In this document: piece by piece, positions 1 to 6,339 of the stretch | How positions within the stretch are numbered: position 1 is the first letter of the stretch | Layout of the letters: each line of letters begins with the position of its first letter | Source of the DNA: JABDDM01 sp038240295 | GTDB lineage: Bacteria; Bacteroidota; Ignavibacteria; Palsa-1295 | Length of the DNA: 6,407 nucleotides | Reading direction: 5' to 3' | NCBI GenBank assembly: GCA_038240295.1 | Contig: JBBSDW010000172.1 | Span: 1-6,407, forward strand | Notes under the pieces: model-generated | Seen by the model: the letters and a program-made list of their open reading frames with translations, nothing else | Database searches by the model: none | What the model was told of the DNA's origin: nothing | Position numbers and translations under genes: made by a program

Positions 1-132
1 CCCGCTACGCTCTCGGCTGCCTCGAATACCTCAGCAGTTACACCTGCAGATCTTGCACTTTTATTCTCTGCGCTTCGGAATATTCCACGTGGAACACTCC
101 AAACACCTCAGCCGCCTGCGCCATTGACCTAA
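1..132 (+). CDS. C-terminal end of an unidentified protein (partial)
   Basis: The frame beginning at base 1 is open through 43 codons to TAA at 130-132, and its start lies outside the window. The encoded tail reads like ordinary protein: an alanine/leucine-rich stretch (ADLALLFSALRNIPRG) followed by a proline-rich end (PQPPAPLT). The other two forward frames are also open here (to about 127 and 140), but they give arginine/histidine-rich or cysteine-rich products and look like shadows. The stop lies 13 bp before murQ, so the two could be co-transcribed. No family can be recognised from 43 residues. Its reality rests only on composition and spacing, so confidence is modest. Confidence 0.45.
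   Translation, partial: PATLSAASNTSAVTPADLALLFSALRNIPRGTLQTPQPPAPLT
81..96. promoter_or_regulatory. parS: parS-like ParB-binding site
   Basis: The sequence TATTCCACGTGGAACA contains a perfect 12-bp palindrome (83-94) around CACGTG. It matches the chromosomal centromere consensus TGTTNCACGTGNAACA at every specified position except the second (A instead of G). In known bacteria ParB binds such sites, spreads along the DNA and, with ParA and SMC, segregates the replication origin region. The site lies inside the predicted end of the upstream coding region, which is common for parS. No parA or parB is visible in the window. A 15-of-16 match including the full core is unlikely by chance in a window this size, but binding is inferred. 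Confidence 0.55.
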
Positions 133-145
133 TAATCTAAGGCTA

Positions 146-1054
146 ATGTCTATTTTTACAGAAGTTTCTAAGCTCTCGACGGAGCAACGCAATCCTGCCT
201 CAATGAAAATGGATGAGCTTGGCACCGCCGAAATTCTTGCTCTCATCAATAACGAAGATAAAAAAGTCGCCATTGCCGTAGAAACTGAGCTACCTTTTAT
301 TACGGAAGTGGTTGAAGAGCTTGTCGGCAGACTGAAAATCGGCGGAAGGCTTTTCTATGTCGGTGCTGGCACAAGCGGCCGAATGGGCGTCGTCGATGCT
401 GCGGAATGTCCACCCACTTTCGGAACTTCGCCCGAAACGGTACAGGCAATAATCGCAGGCGGCGACAAAGCCGTTTTTCAGGCCCAGGAAGGTGCCGAGG
501 ATAAGCCAGAGGCGGGTGCGTTTGAGATGGATAGTCGTAGGATCACAGAAAAAGATATGGTCATCGGTATCGCTGCGAGTAAGCGTACCCCGTTTGTACT
601 CGGCGCACTTGAGAGAGCGCATGCTTTAGGTGCCTATACCGTCTTACTCACAACAAATCCAAGGAGCGAAGTCACATTTCCTTTTTTAAGCAACGCAATC
701 TGTCCGCTTGTCGGCCCCGAAGTTCTCATGGGCTCGACGCGAATGAAATCGGCGCTTGCACAAAAAATGGTGCTCTCGATGATCACGACGACTGCAATGG
801 TGCGTATGGGTAAGGTCTACGAAAACATGATGGTAGATCTGCAGCAAACAAACCTAAAACTTGTCGAGCGCTCGAAACGCATCATCATGCTCGCGACAAA
901 TTGCGACTACGATCGTGCCACCAAGTTACTCGAATTAAGTGGCAATCACGTTAAAAGCGCCATCGTCATGCAACTACGAAACGTGAACAAAAAGGATGCG
1001 TTGCAATTGATCGAGAAGGGCGATGGATTTGTAAAGCAGGCATTGCTACTTTGA
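146..1054 (+). CDS. murQ: N-acetylmuramic acid 6-phosphate etherase
   Basis: This cytoplasmic enzyme cleaves the lactyl ether of MurNAc-6-phosphate, giving GlcNAc-6-phosphate and D-lactate during recycling of cell-wall fragments. The 302-residue product has the usual family length. It starts with the typical LSTEQRNPAS segment (residues 10-19). The SIS sugar-phosphate-binding fold follows, with the phosphate loop VGAGTSGRMG (72-81) and DAAECPPTFG (84-93). Glu87 and Glu118 (in EGAED) sit 31 residues apart, as do the two catalytic glutamates known from E. coli MurQ (Glu83 and Glu114). GSTRMK (196-201) and the MVDLQQTN segment (229-236) are further signatures. The start ATG has only a weak AAGG 3 bp upstream. 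One oddity is KSALAQKM at 201-208, where most family members have K-[AS]-G-T-A-Q-K-M. No other recycling gene is in view. Confidence 0.95.
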   Translation: MSIFTEVSKLSTEQRNPASMKMDELGTAEILALINNEDKKVAIAVETELPFITEVVEELVGRLKIGGRLFYVGAGTSGRMGVVDAAECPPTFGTSPETVQAIIAGGDKAVFQAQEGAEDKPEAGAFEMDSRRITEKDMVIGIAASKRTPFVLGALERAHALGAYTVLLTTNPRSEVTFPFLSNAICPLVGPEVLMGSTRMKSALAQKMVLSMITTTAMVRMGKVYENMMVDLQQTNLKLVERSKRIIMLATNCDYDRATKLLELSGNHVKSAIVMQLRNVNKKDALQLIEKGDGFVKQALLL

Positions 1055-1083
1055 GTGCACCTCGCGTCGTCTAGACAGCGTTG

Positions 1084-1228
1084 CCATACGAGGTCATTGC
1101 GGGTAGGCCCCAAAGCCGACGAAGCAATCTCCCGTCGTGAGGTACTTGGTTTTCGCAGTCATCGCCACTCCTGGAGATTGCTTCGTCGGTTGAGTCGCTT
1201 TGCGAATCAACCCTCCTCGCAATGACAC
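1084..1228. repeat. Palindromic interspersed repeat, copy 1
   Basis: This is a 145-bp element with nested inverted repeats. The outer arms are GTCATTGCGGGTAGG near the left end and CCTCCTCGCAATGAC at the right, imperfect in this copy. The inner arms, CCGACGAAGCAATCT and AGATTGCTTCGTCGG, are perfect. The element is about 93% identical to the copy starting at 1248, with roughly ten substitutions and no indels. The motif CATTGCGAGGAG...GAAGCAATCTC resembles short palindromic repeats I recall from many unrelated bacterial genomes. It has no coding capacity of its own. Lying 29 bp after the murQ stop, its hairpins may stabilise or end the murQ transcript. Confidence 0.85.
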
Positions 1229-1247
1229 ATGGCGAAATGTGGCCCTT

Positions 1248-1392
1248 CCATACGAGGTCATTGCGAGGAGGCCCCAAAGCCGACGAAGCAATCTCCTGTC
1301 GTGAGGTACTTGGTTTTCGCAGTCATCCCTGCTCCTGAAGATTGCTTCGTCGGTTGATTCGTTTTGCGAATCAAACCTCCTCGCAATGACAC
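1248..1392. repeat. Palindromic interspersed repeat, copy 2
   Basis: This is the second 145-bp copy, in the same orientation as the first and 19 bp after it. It keeps the palindrome better: the outer 15-bp arms at 1257-1271 and 1376-1390 are perfect reverse complements, and so are the inner 15-bp arms at 1280-1294 and 1339-1353. A single-stranded copy would therefore fold into a long hairpin with two paired segments. No transposase, and no clear target-site duplication, can be seen. The 418-bp gap between murQ and the oxidoreductase gene is mostly made of these two elements. The remaining bases (1055-1083, 1229-1247, 1393-1472) show nothing I can name, and no convincing promoter. Confidence 0.85.
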
Positions 1393-1472
1393 GTTTTAAG
1401 GAGCGCTTGAACTCTCTATCAAAACTTCTCATCGCGTGCCTCGGTTGAAGCACTCTCATTATTCGTCTTGCC

Positions 1473-2945
1473 ATGTCGCATCCGTTTCCGAAACTCTTCG
1501 AGCCGTTTACCATCAACAACATGACGTTGCCAAACCGGCTTGTGCTGCCGGCGATGGTCACGCGGCTTTCGGGCGAAGATGGATTGGTCAATCAGGATAT
1601 CACCGACCGGTATGTCCGATTTGCAAAAGGCGAGGTCGGACTCATCGTCGTCGAGGCAATGGCCGTGCATAACGCGAAGTCGGGTCCGCTGCTACGCATT
1701 TGCGATGAGACGTTCGAAGCCGGCCTCAAAGATCTTGCGGCGAAAGTACACGACACTTCAGATTCGAAAGTCCTTCCACAGATCATTCATTTCCTCAAGA
1801 TCGCCCGTTCAGGCTGGCGGCAGAAGATCGAAGATCTTTCTGTTGAGGACATTCGTAACATTATTGCGCAATATGGCCGCGCCGCATTGCGGGCGCGCGA
1901 ATGCGGCTACGACGGCGTCGAGCTGCACATGGCGCATGCATATACGCTCTCCAGCTTTTTATCGAAGAAGAATAAACGCTCCGATGATTTTGGCGGCAAA
2001 TCTTTAGAGTACCGTTTGCGTGTGCCACTGCTTGTCGTAAATGAGGTCCGAAAAATGGTCGGCAGCGATTTCGCGCTCGGTGTACGCTTTTTGGGTGAGG
2101 AATGCATCAAGGGCGGATACACGACTGCGGAGTCGGCGGTGATCGCACTTCGGATGGCGCAGGCAGGCGTTGATTATATCTCGCTATCTGCCGGCGGCAA
2201 ATTCGAGGACGCAGTGCACAAGGAAGGTGAAGTGCTTTATCCTTACACCGGTTACTCCGGCGATCGCTGCATGCCGCCGATGGAATATCCCGACGGCTAT
2301 AATTTGCACATGGCCGAGGCAGCGCGCACGATGCTTCGCAAGCATGGGCTCACCACGCCGGTCATCGCGACCGGAAAAATTTCGACACCGGAGTTAGCCG
2401 AAGAAGTTTTGCAGAACGATCGTGCCGATCTTATCGGAATGGCGCGAGCGCTGCTCGCCGATCCCGACCTTCCGAAAAAAGCGCGAGGGGGCGATGCGGA
2501 GAAGATCGTAAAATGCATTTACTGGAATGTTTGCAAGGCGCTTGACGAGACGTTCCATCAGGTCGTCTGCGGACTGTGGCCAAAGGCCGATCTGCATGCG
2601 CCCTATTCCGAAGATAGAGAACCGCCGAAATGGCAATCGGAGGAACCGCTCAACATTTTAGTTCGAACCGGCAGCGCACGTCTCAGCTGGCAAAAGGCCA
2701 CAGACAACGAAGCAGTGATGGGTTACGAGATCTGGCGATCCGAGAACGACGGTGCGGATTTCAAGCATATCTATTCCGTGACCGTCTCGATGTACACGGA
2801 TAACCTCGCAGTCGCGGGAAACACGTATCGTTATTACATCCGCGCCTATGACATCGCTGGCAACAAAAGCACGCCTTCGAATGTGATCGAGGTCGAGTTG
2901 CCGGTAAACACGTTTGCTTTGCCCGAACGGAATGTCATTGCGTGA
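1473..2945 (+). CDS. Old Yellow Enzyme-family flavin oxidoreductase with C-terminal fibronectin type III-like domain
   Basis: Residues 1-370 form an FMN-dependent TIM barrel of the NADH:flavin oxidoreductase family, which usually reduces activated C=C bonds. It starts LFEPFTINNMTLPNRLVLPAM, and the start ATG at 1473 puts this motif at the usual place. ELHMAHAYTLSSFLS (150-164) carries the substrate-binding His152 and His155 and Tyr157. KRSDDFGG (168-175), GKIS (301-304) and IGMARALLADP (321-331) match the family's FMN-binding segments. A cysteine motif follows at 348-366, but one expected ligand is Trp351. Instead of the FAD/NAD(P) domain of 2,4-dienoyl-CoA reductases, residues about 386-478 look like one FN3 module, with WQKATDNEAVMGYEIWRS and TYRYYIRAYDIAGNKSTPSN. 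There is no signal peptide, so it is probably cytoplasmic. The natural substrate is unknown. No clear Shine-Dalgarno sequence is seen. Confidence 0.85.
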   Translation: MSHPFPKLFEPFTINNMTLPNRLVLPAMVTRLSGEDGLVNQDITDRYVRFAKGEVGLIVVEAMAVHNAKSGPLLRICDETFEAGLKDLAAKVHDTSDSKVLPQIIHFLKIARSGWRQKIEDLSVEDIRNIIAQYGRAALRARECGYDGVELHMAHAYTLSSFLSKKNKRSDDFGGKSLEYRLRVPLLVVNEVRKMVGSDFALGVRFLGEECIKGGYTTAESAVIALRMAQAGVDYISLSAGGKFEDAVHKEGEVLYPYTGYSGDRCMPPMEYPDGYNLHMAEAARTMLRKHGLTTPVIATGKISTPELAEEVLQNDRADLIGMARALLADPDLPKKARGGDAEKIVKCIYWNVCKALDETFHQVVCGLWPKADLHAPYSEDREPPKWQSEEPLNILVRTGSARLSWQKATDNEAVMGYEIWRSENDGADFKHIYSVTVSMYTDNLAVAGNTYRYYIRAYDIAGNKSTPSNVIEVELPVNTFALPERNVIA

Positions 2946-2946
2946 C

Positions 2947-2971
2947 CCACTCGTGGCAAGCGCTTGAGTGG
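2947..2971. terminator. Weak hairpin between convergent genes
   Basis: CCACTC (2947-2952) and GAGTGG (2966-2971) can pair around a 13-base loop that itself contains the palindrome AAGCGCTT. It sits in the 32-bp gap between the stops of the oxidoreductase and the CoA ligase, where a shared terminator would be expected. The stem is short and no T-run follows on either strand, so this is a weak candidate. Confidence 0.25.
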
Positions 2972-2977
2972 TAAAGC

Positions 2978-4603
2978 TTAACTTCGCAAGACCGCTTCCC
3001 TGTCACGCAGCACAAACCTCTGCACTTTGCCTGTATCGGTTCTCGGAAGTGCGTCGATGAATTCGATCTCGCGCGGATATTTATACGGTGCGAGTTCTCG
3101 CTTTGCGTGATCCTTGATCGACTGGACAAGTTCGCCGGTCGGATCATTGCCTGGCTTTAGCACGATAAAAGCTTTAACGATAGCGCCACGCAGTTCATCG
3201 GGCTTCGGTACAACGGCCGATTCTTTAACGGCCGGATGTTCATTCAGCACCGCTTCAAGTTCTGGCGGCGAAACATTGTAGCCGCCCGTGATGATAAGAT
3301 CATCGTTGCGGCATTGATACCAGAAGTATCCATCGTCATCCATCATGAAGACATCACCCGGGATGTTCCATCCATCTTTGACGTAACCCATTTGCCGCTC
3401 GTTCTTTCTCCAGTAGCGGCATGACGTGGGGCCCTTGATCGCGAGCAGACCTGGCGTGTTCGCGCCAACGTCGTTGCCATTTTCGTCGACGATCTTCGCC
3501 TGATAGCCCGGGACAGGCTTACCGGTCGCGCCGGCGCGAACTTCCCCCGGTCTGTTCGATACAAAGATGTGGAGCATCTCCGTCGAGCCGATCCCGTCAA
3601 GAAGATCGATGCCGTATTTGGCTTTCCACCGATCGTACACAGGTTTCGGAAGCGTCTCTCCGGCGCTCACACCAATGCGCAAACGCGAAAGATCAAACTC
3701 CCCTTTTTCATCGATGCGCATCATCATGTTGTAGCAAGTCGGTGCGCAAAAAGCGATCGTTGCGCCGTAGTCAACGATCGTCTTCAGCATGTTCTCAGGC
3801 GAGAACTGATCGAGCAAGACGACCGAAGCACCAAATCGAAATGGAAAAACAAGGAGGCCTCCGAGTCCGAAGGTGAATGAGAGTGAAGGATGGCCGGTAA
3901 AAACATCCGATTCGTTCGGATGCAGAATATTCTTCGCATATCCATCGGCGATCGCAAGCACATCGTCCTGGAAATGGACCGTCCCTTTTGCATCGCCAGT
4001 CGAACCGGATGTATATCCGATGAGCGCCAGATCTCCACGCGAAAGTTTGGCAGGCGCGAGCTCTGCGCTCTCCTCTTCCCACAACGATTCAAAGGATGTG
4101 TACTTCTCGTCGGCGCCATCGGTTACGAAAATTTGCTTTACCGTTAGCATTTGCGCTTCGGCCTTCTTTACTTCGTCGATCGAATCGACATTGCACAGGA
4201 GCATCGTGCATTCGGAATCGTTGGCACGATACGCGATCTCGCGCGCTCGAAGCATCGGCATGATCATTACCGCGACCGCACCGATCTTGAGCGTTGCGAG
4301 CCAGACACCAACAGCAGTAGGATTATTCGGGAAGCGGAGCAGGATCCTGTCGCCTTTTTTTACCCCAAGCTTTAGGAGCGCGTTGCCCATTTTGTTTGTC
4401 ATCGCGAGCAACTCTGCATAGGTGAGGCTCGCCGAACGATAGCGCAACGCAACACGCTCGCCGCGACCTTCGATCACATTTCGATCGAGCAACTCGCTTG
4501 CAGCATTCAGCTGCTCCGGATAGTCGAAGTCCCCAGTAGTGTAAATTCGCTCACCCCATAATTCGATGGGGGGTAACTGTTCGAGAAAAGATTCGTAACC
4601 CAT
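2978..4603 (-). CDS. Acyl/aryl-CoA ligase, benzoate/2-aminobenzoate-CoA ligase type
   Basis: This AMP-forming ligase activates a carboxylic acid with ATP to an acyl-adenylate and transfers it to coenzyme A. From the ATG at 4603 it has 541 residues. In that numbering the ATP loop is YTSGSTGDAKG (197-207), with Ala in place of the usual Pro before the Lys. GSTE (339-342), GDVF (416-419), the hinge region CRNDDLIITGGYNVSPPELE (431-450) and catalytic Lys526 in TDTGKVQR (522-529) follow in order. DYPEQLNAASELLDR near the N-terminus and KGTVHFQDDVLAIADGYA after the ATP loop are typical of the benzoate/2-aminobenzoate-CoA ligase group, so an aromatic or related acid is likely; the exact substrate cannot be read. 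The frame stays open to an ATG at 4711. I prefer 4603 because FLEQLPPIELW directly after it matches the family's N-terminus, while the extra 36 residues do not. It converges with the oxidoreductase gene. Confidence 0.88.
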   Translation of the reverse strand: MGYESFLEQLPPIELWGERIYTTGDFDYPEQLNAASELLDRNVIEGRGERVALRYRSASLTYAELLAMTNKMGNALLKLGVKKGDRILLRFPNNPTAVGVWLATLKIGAVAVMIMPMLRAREIAYRANDSECTMLLCNVDSIDEVKKAEAQMLTVKQIFVTDGADEKYTSFESLWEEESAELAPAKLSRGDLALIGYTSGSTGDAKGTVHFQDDVLAIADGYAKNILHPNESDVFTGHPSLSFTFGLGGLLVFPFRFGASVVLLDQFSPENMLKTIVDYGATIAFCAPTCYNMMMRIDEKGEFDLSRLRIGVSAGETLPKPVYDRWKAKYGIDLLDGIGSTEMLHIFVSNRPGEVRAGATGKPVPGYQAKIVDENGNDVGANTPGLLAIKGPTSCRYWRKNERQMGYVKDGWNIPGDVFMMDDDGYFWYQCRNDDLIITGGYNVSPPELEAVLNEHPAVKESAVVPKPDELRGAIVKAFIVLKPGNDPTGELVQSIKDHAKRELAPYKYPREIEFIDALPRTDTGKVQRFVLRDREAVLRS

Positions 4604-4755
4604 GGGCGCTGGTCTCGTTACATAAATGCTCGCAGTCTCAACGCGCAAAATAACTGATAGAACTCCCAGGGAAGTGAGACGAATCTTCCATTGTTCACTA
4701 ACGAGTAGCAAACGTTATGGATTCGTAGCTACATTTTGTTCCATCTTTGTGGCCT

Positions 4756-5555
4756 ATGTACGTCTTCTACGGTGATGAAATCGGGTTCTCAAAGGGTAGT
4801 GGACTTGAACCGGAGCAACCGATCACGCTCTTCGCCGGTATCCTCGTCAATATCACAAAGCTGCATAAGTCAACGGTCACCTTTGATAGGATCATTGGTC
4901 AGATCAACATGGATATGCCTCACCCCATCAGGAGTTGAAGTTCAGCGATTTCCGAAGCAACTCCCATCCTTACAAACGAAACTTTCCATCAGCAGAGGCA
5001 AGATGCGATCTTCTCGAAACTATCATCTCCGAATTCAAAAAGGAAATTTCTTTCACGGTATTTTATTCGGCGATATGCGATGCGGATTTCTATCGCGAGC
5101 GCAGATCAGATTCGAGGATCACCGACAGGCTCGGTCACCCCTATCTTGCGGCTGCGTATCGTGTCCTCAGCCGAGTCGAATTCGAGAACCGTACCATGAA
5201 AAACAACAAGGGCAACACGTTTGTCGTCTGGGATCAGCAGATCTATCAGGAAAAGCTCGAGGCACTCATTGCAGATCCGCTGCATCTGACTCGCTTCACT
5301 CAAATTATCGATACGGCATATTTTGGCAACTCGCATCATTCAAAACTAATCCAGATCGCGGATTTGCTCGCAGGGATCCCTCGTTATCACTGCGTGTGTG
5401 AGCATACCCGTAAGCCTAAAAAGTATTTCGACGAGCGGATCGCAGCATTGGTCCCAACGATTCTTCAGGCTGCAGTGGCTCGTGAGTGTTTCACAGAAGG
5501 ACTTCAGGAATTTTACTCCCACATAGAAAAAAGCCCTGATCGCTCAGGGCTTTAG
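4756..5555 (+). pseudogene. DUF3800-like protein, frameshifted
   Basis: Two overlapping frames together resemble a DUF3800 protein, a family with an RNase H-like fold and no firmly established general role. The first part starts at ATG 4756 with MYVFYGDEIGF, matching the family's opening YxDE(S)G motif, and then LFAGILVN; it stops at TGA 4936-4938. The second part is in the frame one base earlier. It holds HQELKFSDFR (matching the family's E-[LI]-K segment), FYSAICDAD, VVWD, and the family's closing signature QIADLLAG near 5353-5376, ending at TAG 5553-5555. The frame is open upstream of 4935, so the break lies between 4890 and about 4930, perhaps at CCCC 4923-4926. Adding one base would restore a 266-residue protein, a normal family length. 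It may be a true pseudogene, a sequencing error or, less likely, programmed frameshifting. It is divergent from the CoA ligase gene across 152 bp in which I see no clear promoter. Confidence 0.7.
5530..5553. terminator. Strong intrinsic terminator hairpin, best on the - strand
   Basis: AAAGCCCTGA (5530-5539) and TCAGGGCTTT (5544-5553) form a perfect 10-bp stem with the 4-base loop TCGC. On the + strand it is followed by AGGG, leaving only TTT inside the stem as a U-tract. On the - strand the GC stem is followed by six Ts (5532 down to 5527), a classic rho-independent arrangement. The hairpin overlaps the last codons of the DUF3800-like gene. It may work in both directions, but its geometry favours ending a transcript that comes from the right. 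Confidence 0.7.
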
Positions 5556-5556
5556 G

Positions 5557-5634
5557 GTGGGTTGATAGGATTTTAACCTATTGCTGAATTCTCAGCCTCA
5601 GCCGTAGCAGATGCGAAACATCGCGTCAACCCGC
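5557..5634 (-). other. Cloverleaf-like structured element, possible small RNA
   Basis: A 9-bp closing stem pairs 5557-5565 with 5626-5634 (one G-U pair on the + strand; a C-A mismatch on the - strand). It encloses three hairpins: TAGG/CCTA at 5566-5580, GCTGA/TCAGC with a 4-base loop at 5583-5596, and GATG/CATC at 5610-5622. Read on the - strand, the stem-loop ATAGG-TTAAAAT-CCTAT next to the closing stem resembles a tRNA T-arm, and the strong terminator at 5530-5553 follows at once. It is not a normal tRNA: the T-loop lacks the conserved C, no anticodon arm forms and there is no CCA. It could be a small RNA, a decayed tRNA or chance pairing. Confidence 0.25.
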
Positions 5635-5790
5635 GACGTAATATACTAGAAGTGCGCTGTCTGGTTCCTCATGATGGGTCCCTGGCGCGAGCGAAGTAGC
5701 ACGGGTAAAGAATTTGTCCTGACTTCTATACGAAATTCACTCGGCGTAAATGCTGTTGCTTGTACCTACTAAGACAAAACCTTCTACACT

Positions 5791-6339
5791 ATGAGAACTC
5801 CATTGGCCATCTTACTCACTCTGACGTTTGCCGTTGGTGCACGTCCCGCTTCCGCGCAGCAATTTCTGCTGCATGGCAAGATGGTCACAACGCATGTTGA
5901 AGGGGGCTGCTGGTATCTCGATGTTGCAGGGAAGCATTATGAATTCATCGGAGACAGCGGCGCCGTAGCATCAACACATATCGAAGGAGCCTACGTTACC
6001 GTCCTCGTCGAAGCTGCCAAGGGTGCAATGTCGGCCTGCATGGTTGGTGAAGTTGTCAAGCTTATCGAAGTCCAGCAATCGGAACGGCACCCTGTCGATA
6101 TGATGATCGCCGATATGGATATCAGAGGTAAAATGCGCAAGGCTCCCGACGGCAGATGGTATGTGGTTACTGCGAAGAACGCGAAATTCTTACTCACGCA
6201 TCCCGCCGCCTGCTATAAACATAACGGCGCGAAGTATCACCGCTTTTCACGCGTCGTTCACGGGCCTGATCGTGAAGAGTATGTCGGCACGATCATAGGC
6301 GACGCTCGCAAACCAGCACCACCAGCGCCCGCGAAGTAG
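5791..6339 (+). CDS. Secreted protein of unknown function with two similar halves
   Basis: This 182-residue protein starts with a clear Sec signal peptide: MR, the hydrophobic core LAILLTLTFAVG, then ARPASA with probable cleavage after Ala22. No lipobox is seen, so export to the periplasm or outside is expected. The mature part looks mostly beta-stranded. The first half (about 26-95) has HGKM...GGCWYLDVAGKHYEF and then AYVTVLVEAAKGAMSACMVGEVVKLIEV. This resembles small secreted OB-like domains such as DUF5818, but the assignment is weak. The second half (about 110-170) repeats the theme with RGKM...GRWYVV and KNAKFLL. Cysteines are at 40, 83 and 141, and the tail is proline/alanine-rich (KPAPPAPAK). 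No catalytic motif is visible. It seems to be a single gene, 235 bp after the DUF3800-like gene; bases 5635-5790 show no promoter I would defend. Confidence 0.8.
   Translation: MRTPLAILLTLTFAVGARPASAQQFLLHGKMVTTHVEGGCWYLDVAGKHYEFIGDSGAVASTHIEGAYVTVLVEAAKGAMSACMVGEVVKLIEVQQSERHPVDMMIADMDIRGKMRKAPDGRWYVVTAKNAKFLLTHPAACYKHNGAKYHRFSRVVHGPDREEYVGTIIGDARKPAPPAPAK

Noticed and set aside
61..273. A short - strand reading frame overlapping the start of murQ
   Set aside because: It is antisense to the upstream coding tail and the murQ start, and its product looks random.
1094..1591. A 165-residue - strand reading frame across the repeats
   Set aside because: It runs through both palindromic repeats and into the start of the oxidoreductase gene. 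Its product is repeat translation with no recognisable domain.
3873..4421. A 182-residue + strand reading frame inside the CoA ligase
   Set aside because: It lies wholly antisense to a well-supported ligase gene, has a serine-rich low-complexity composition, and shows no family motif.
4604..4711. N-terminal extension of the CoA ligase to the ATG at 4711
   Set aside because: The extra 36 residues do not resemble the family N-terminus, while the protein from 4603 starts right before the conserved LPP-x3-W segment. It is kept as an alternative start only.
4909..4935. Programmed -1 ribosomal frameshifting in the DUF3800-like gene
   Set aside because: The direction would be right, but no X-XXY-YYZ slippery heptamer in the correct phase and no convincing downstream stem was found.
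5557..5634. A tRNA gene on the - strand
   Set aside because: Length and a T-arm-like stem fit, but the T-loop TTAAAAT lacks the invariant C, no 5-bp anticodon stem with a 7-base loop can be drawn, the D-loop has no GG, and CCA is absent.
5701..5790. A promoter for the secreted-protein gene
   Set aside because: TTGCTT and TATA-like bits occur, but no pair has an acceptable spacing, and the Bacteroidota-type TTTG/TAnnTTTG pattern is not present.
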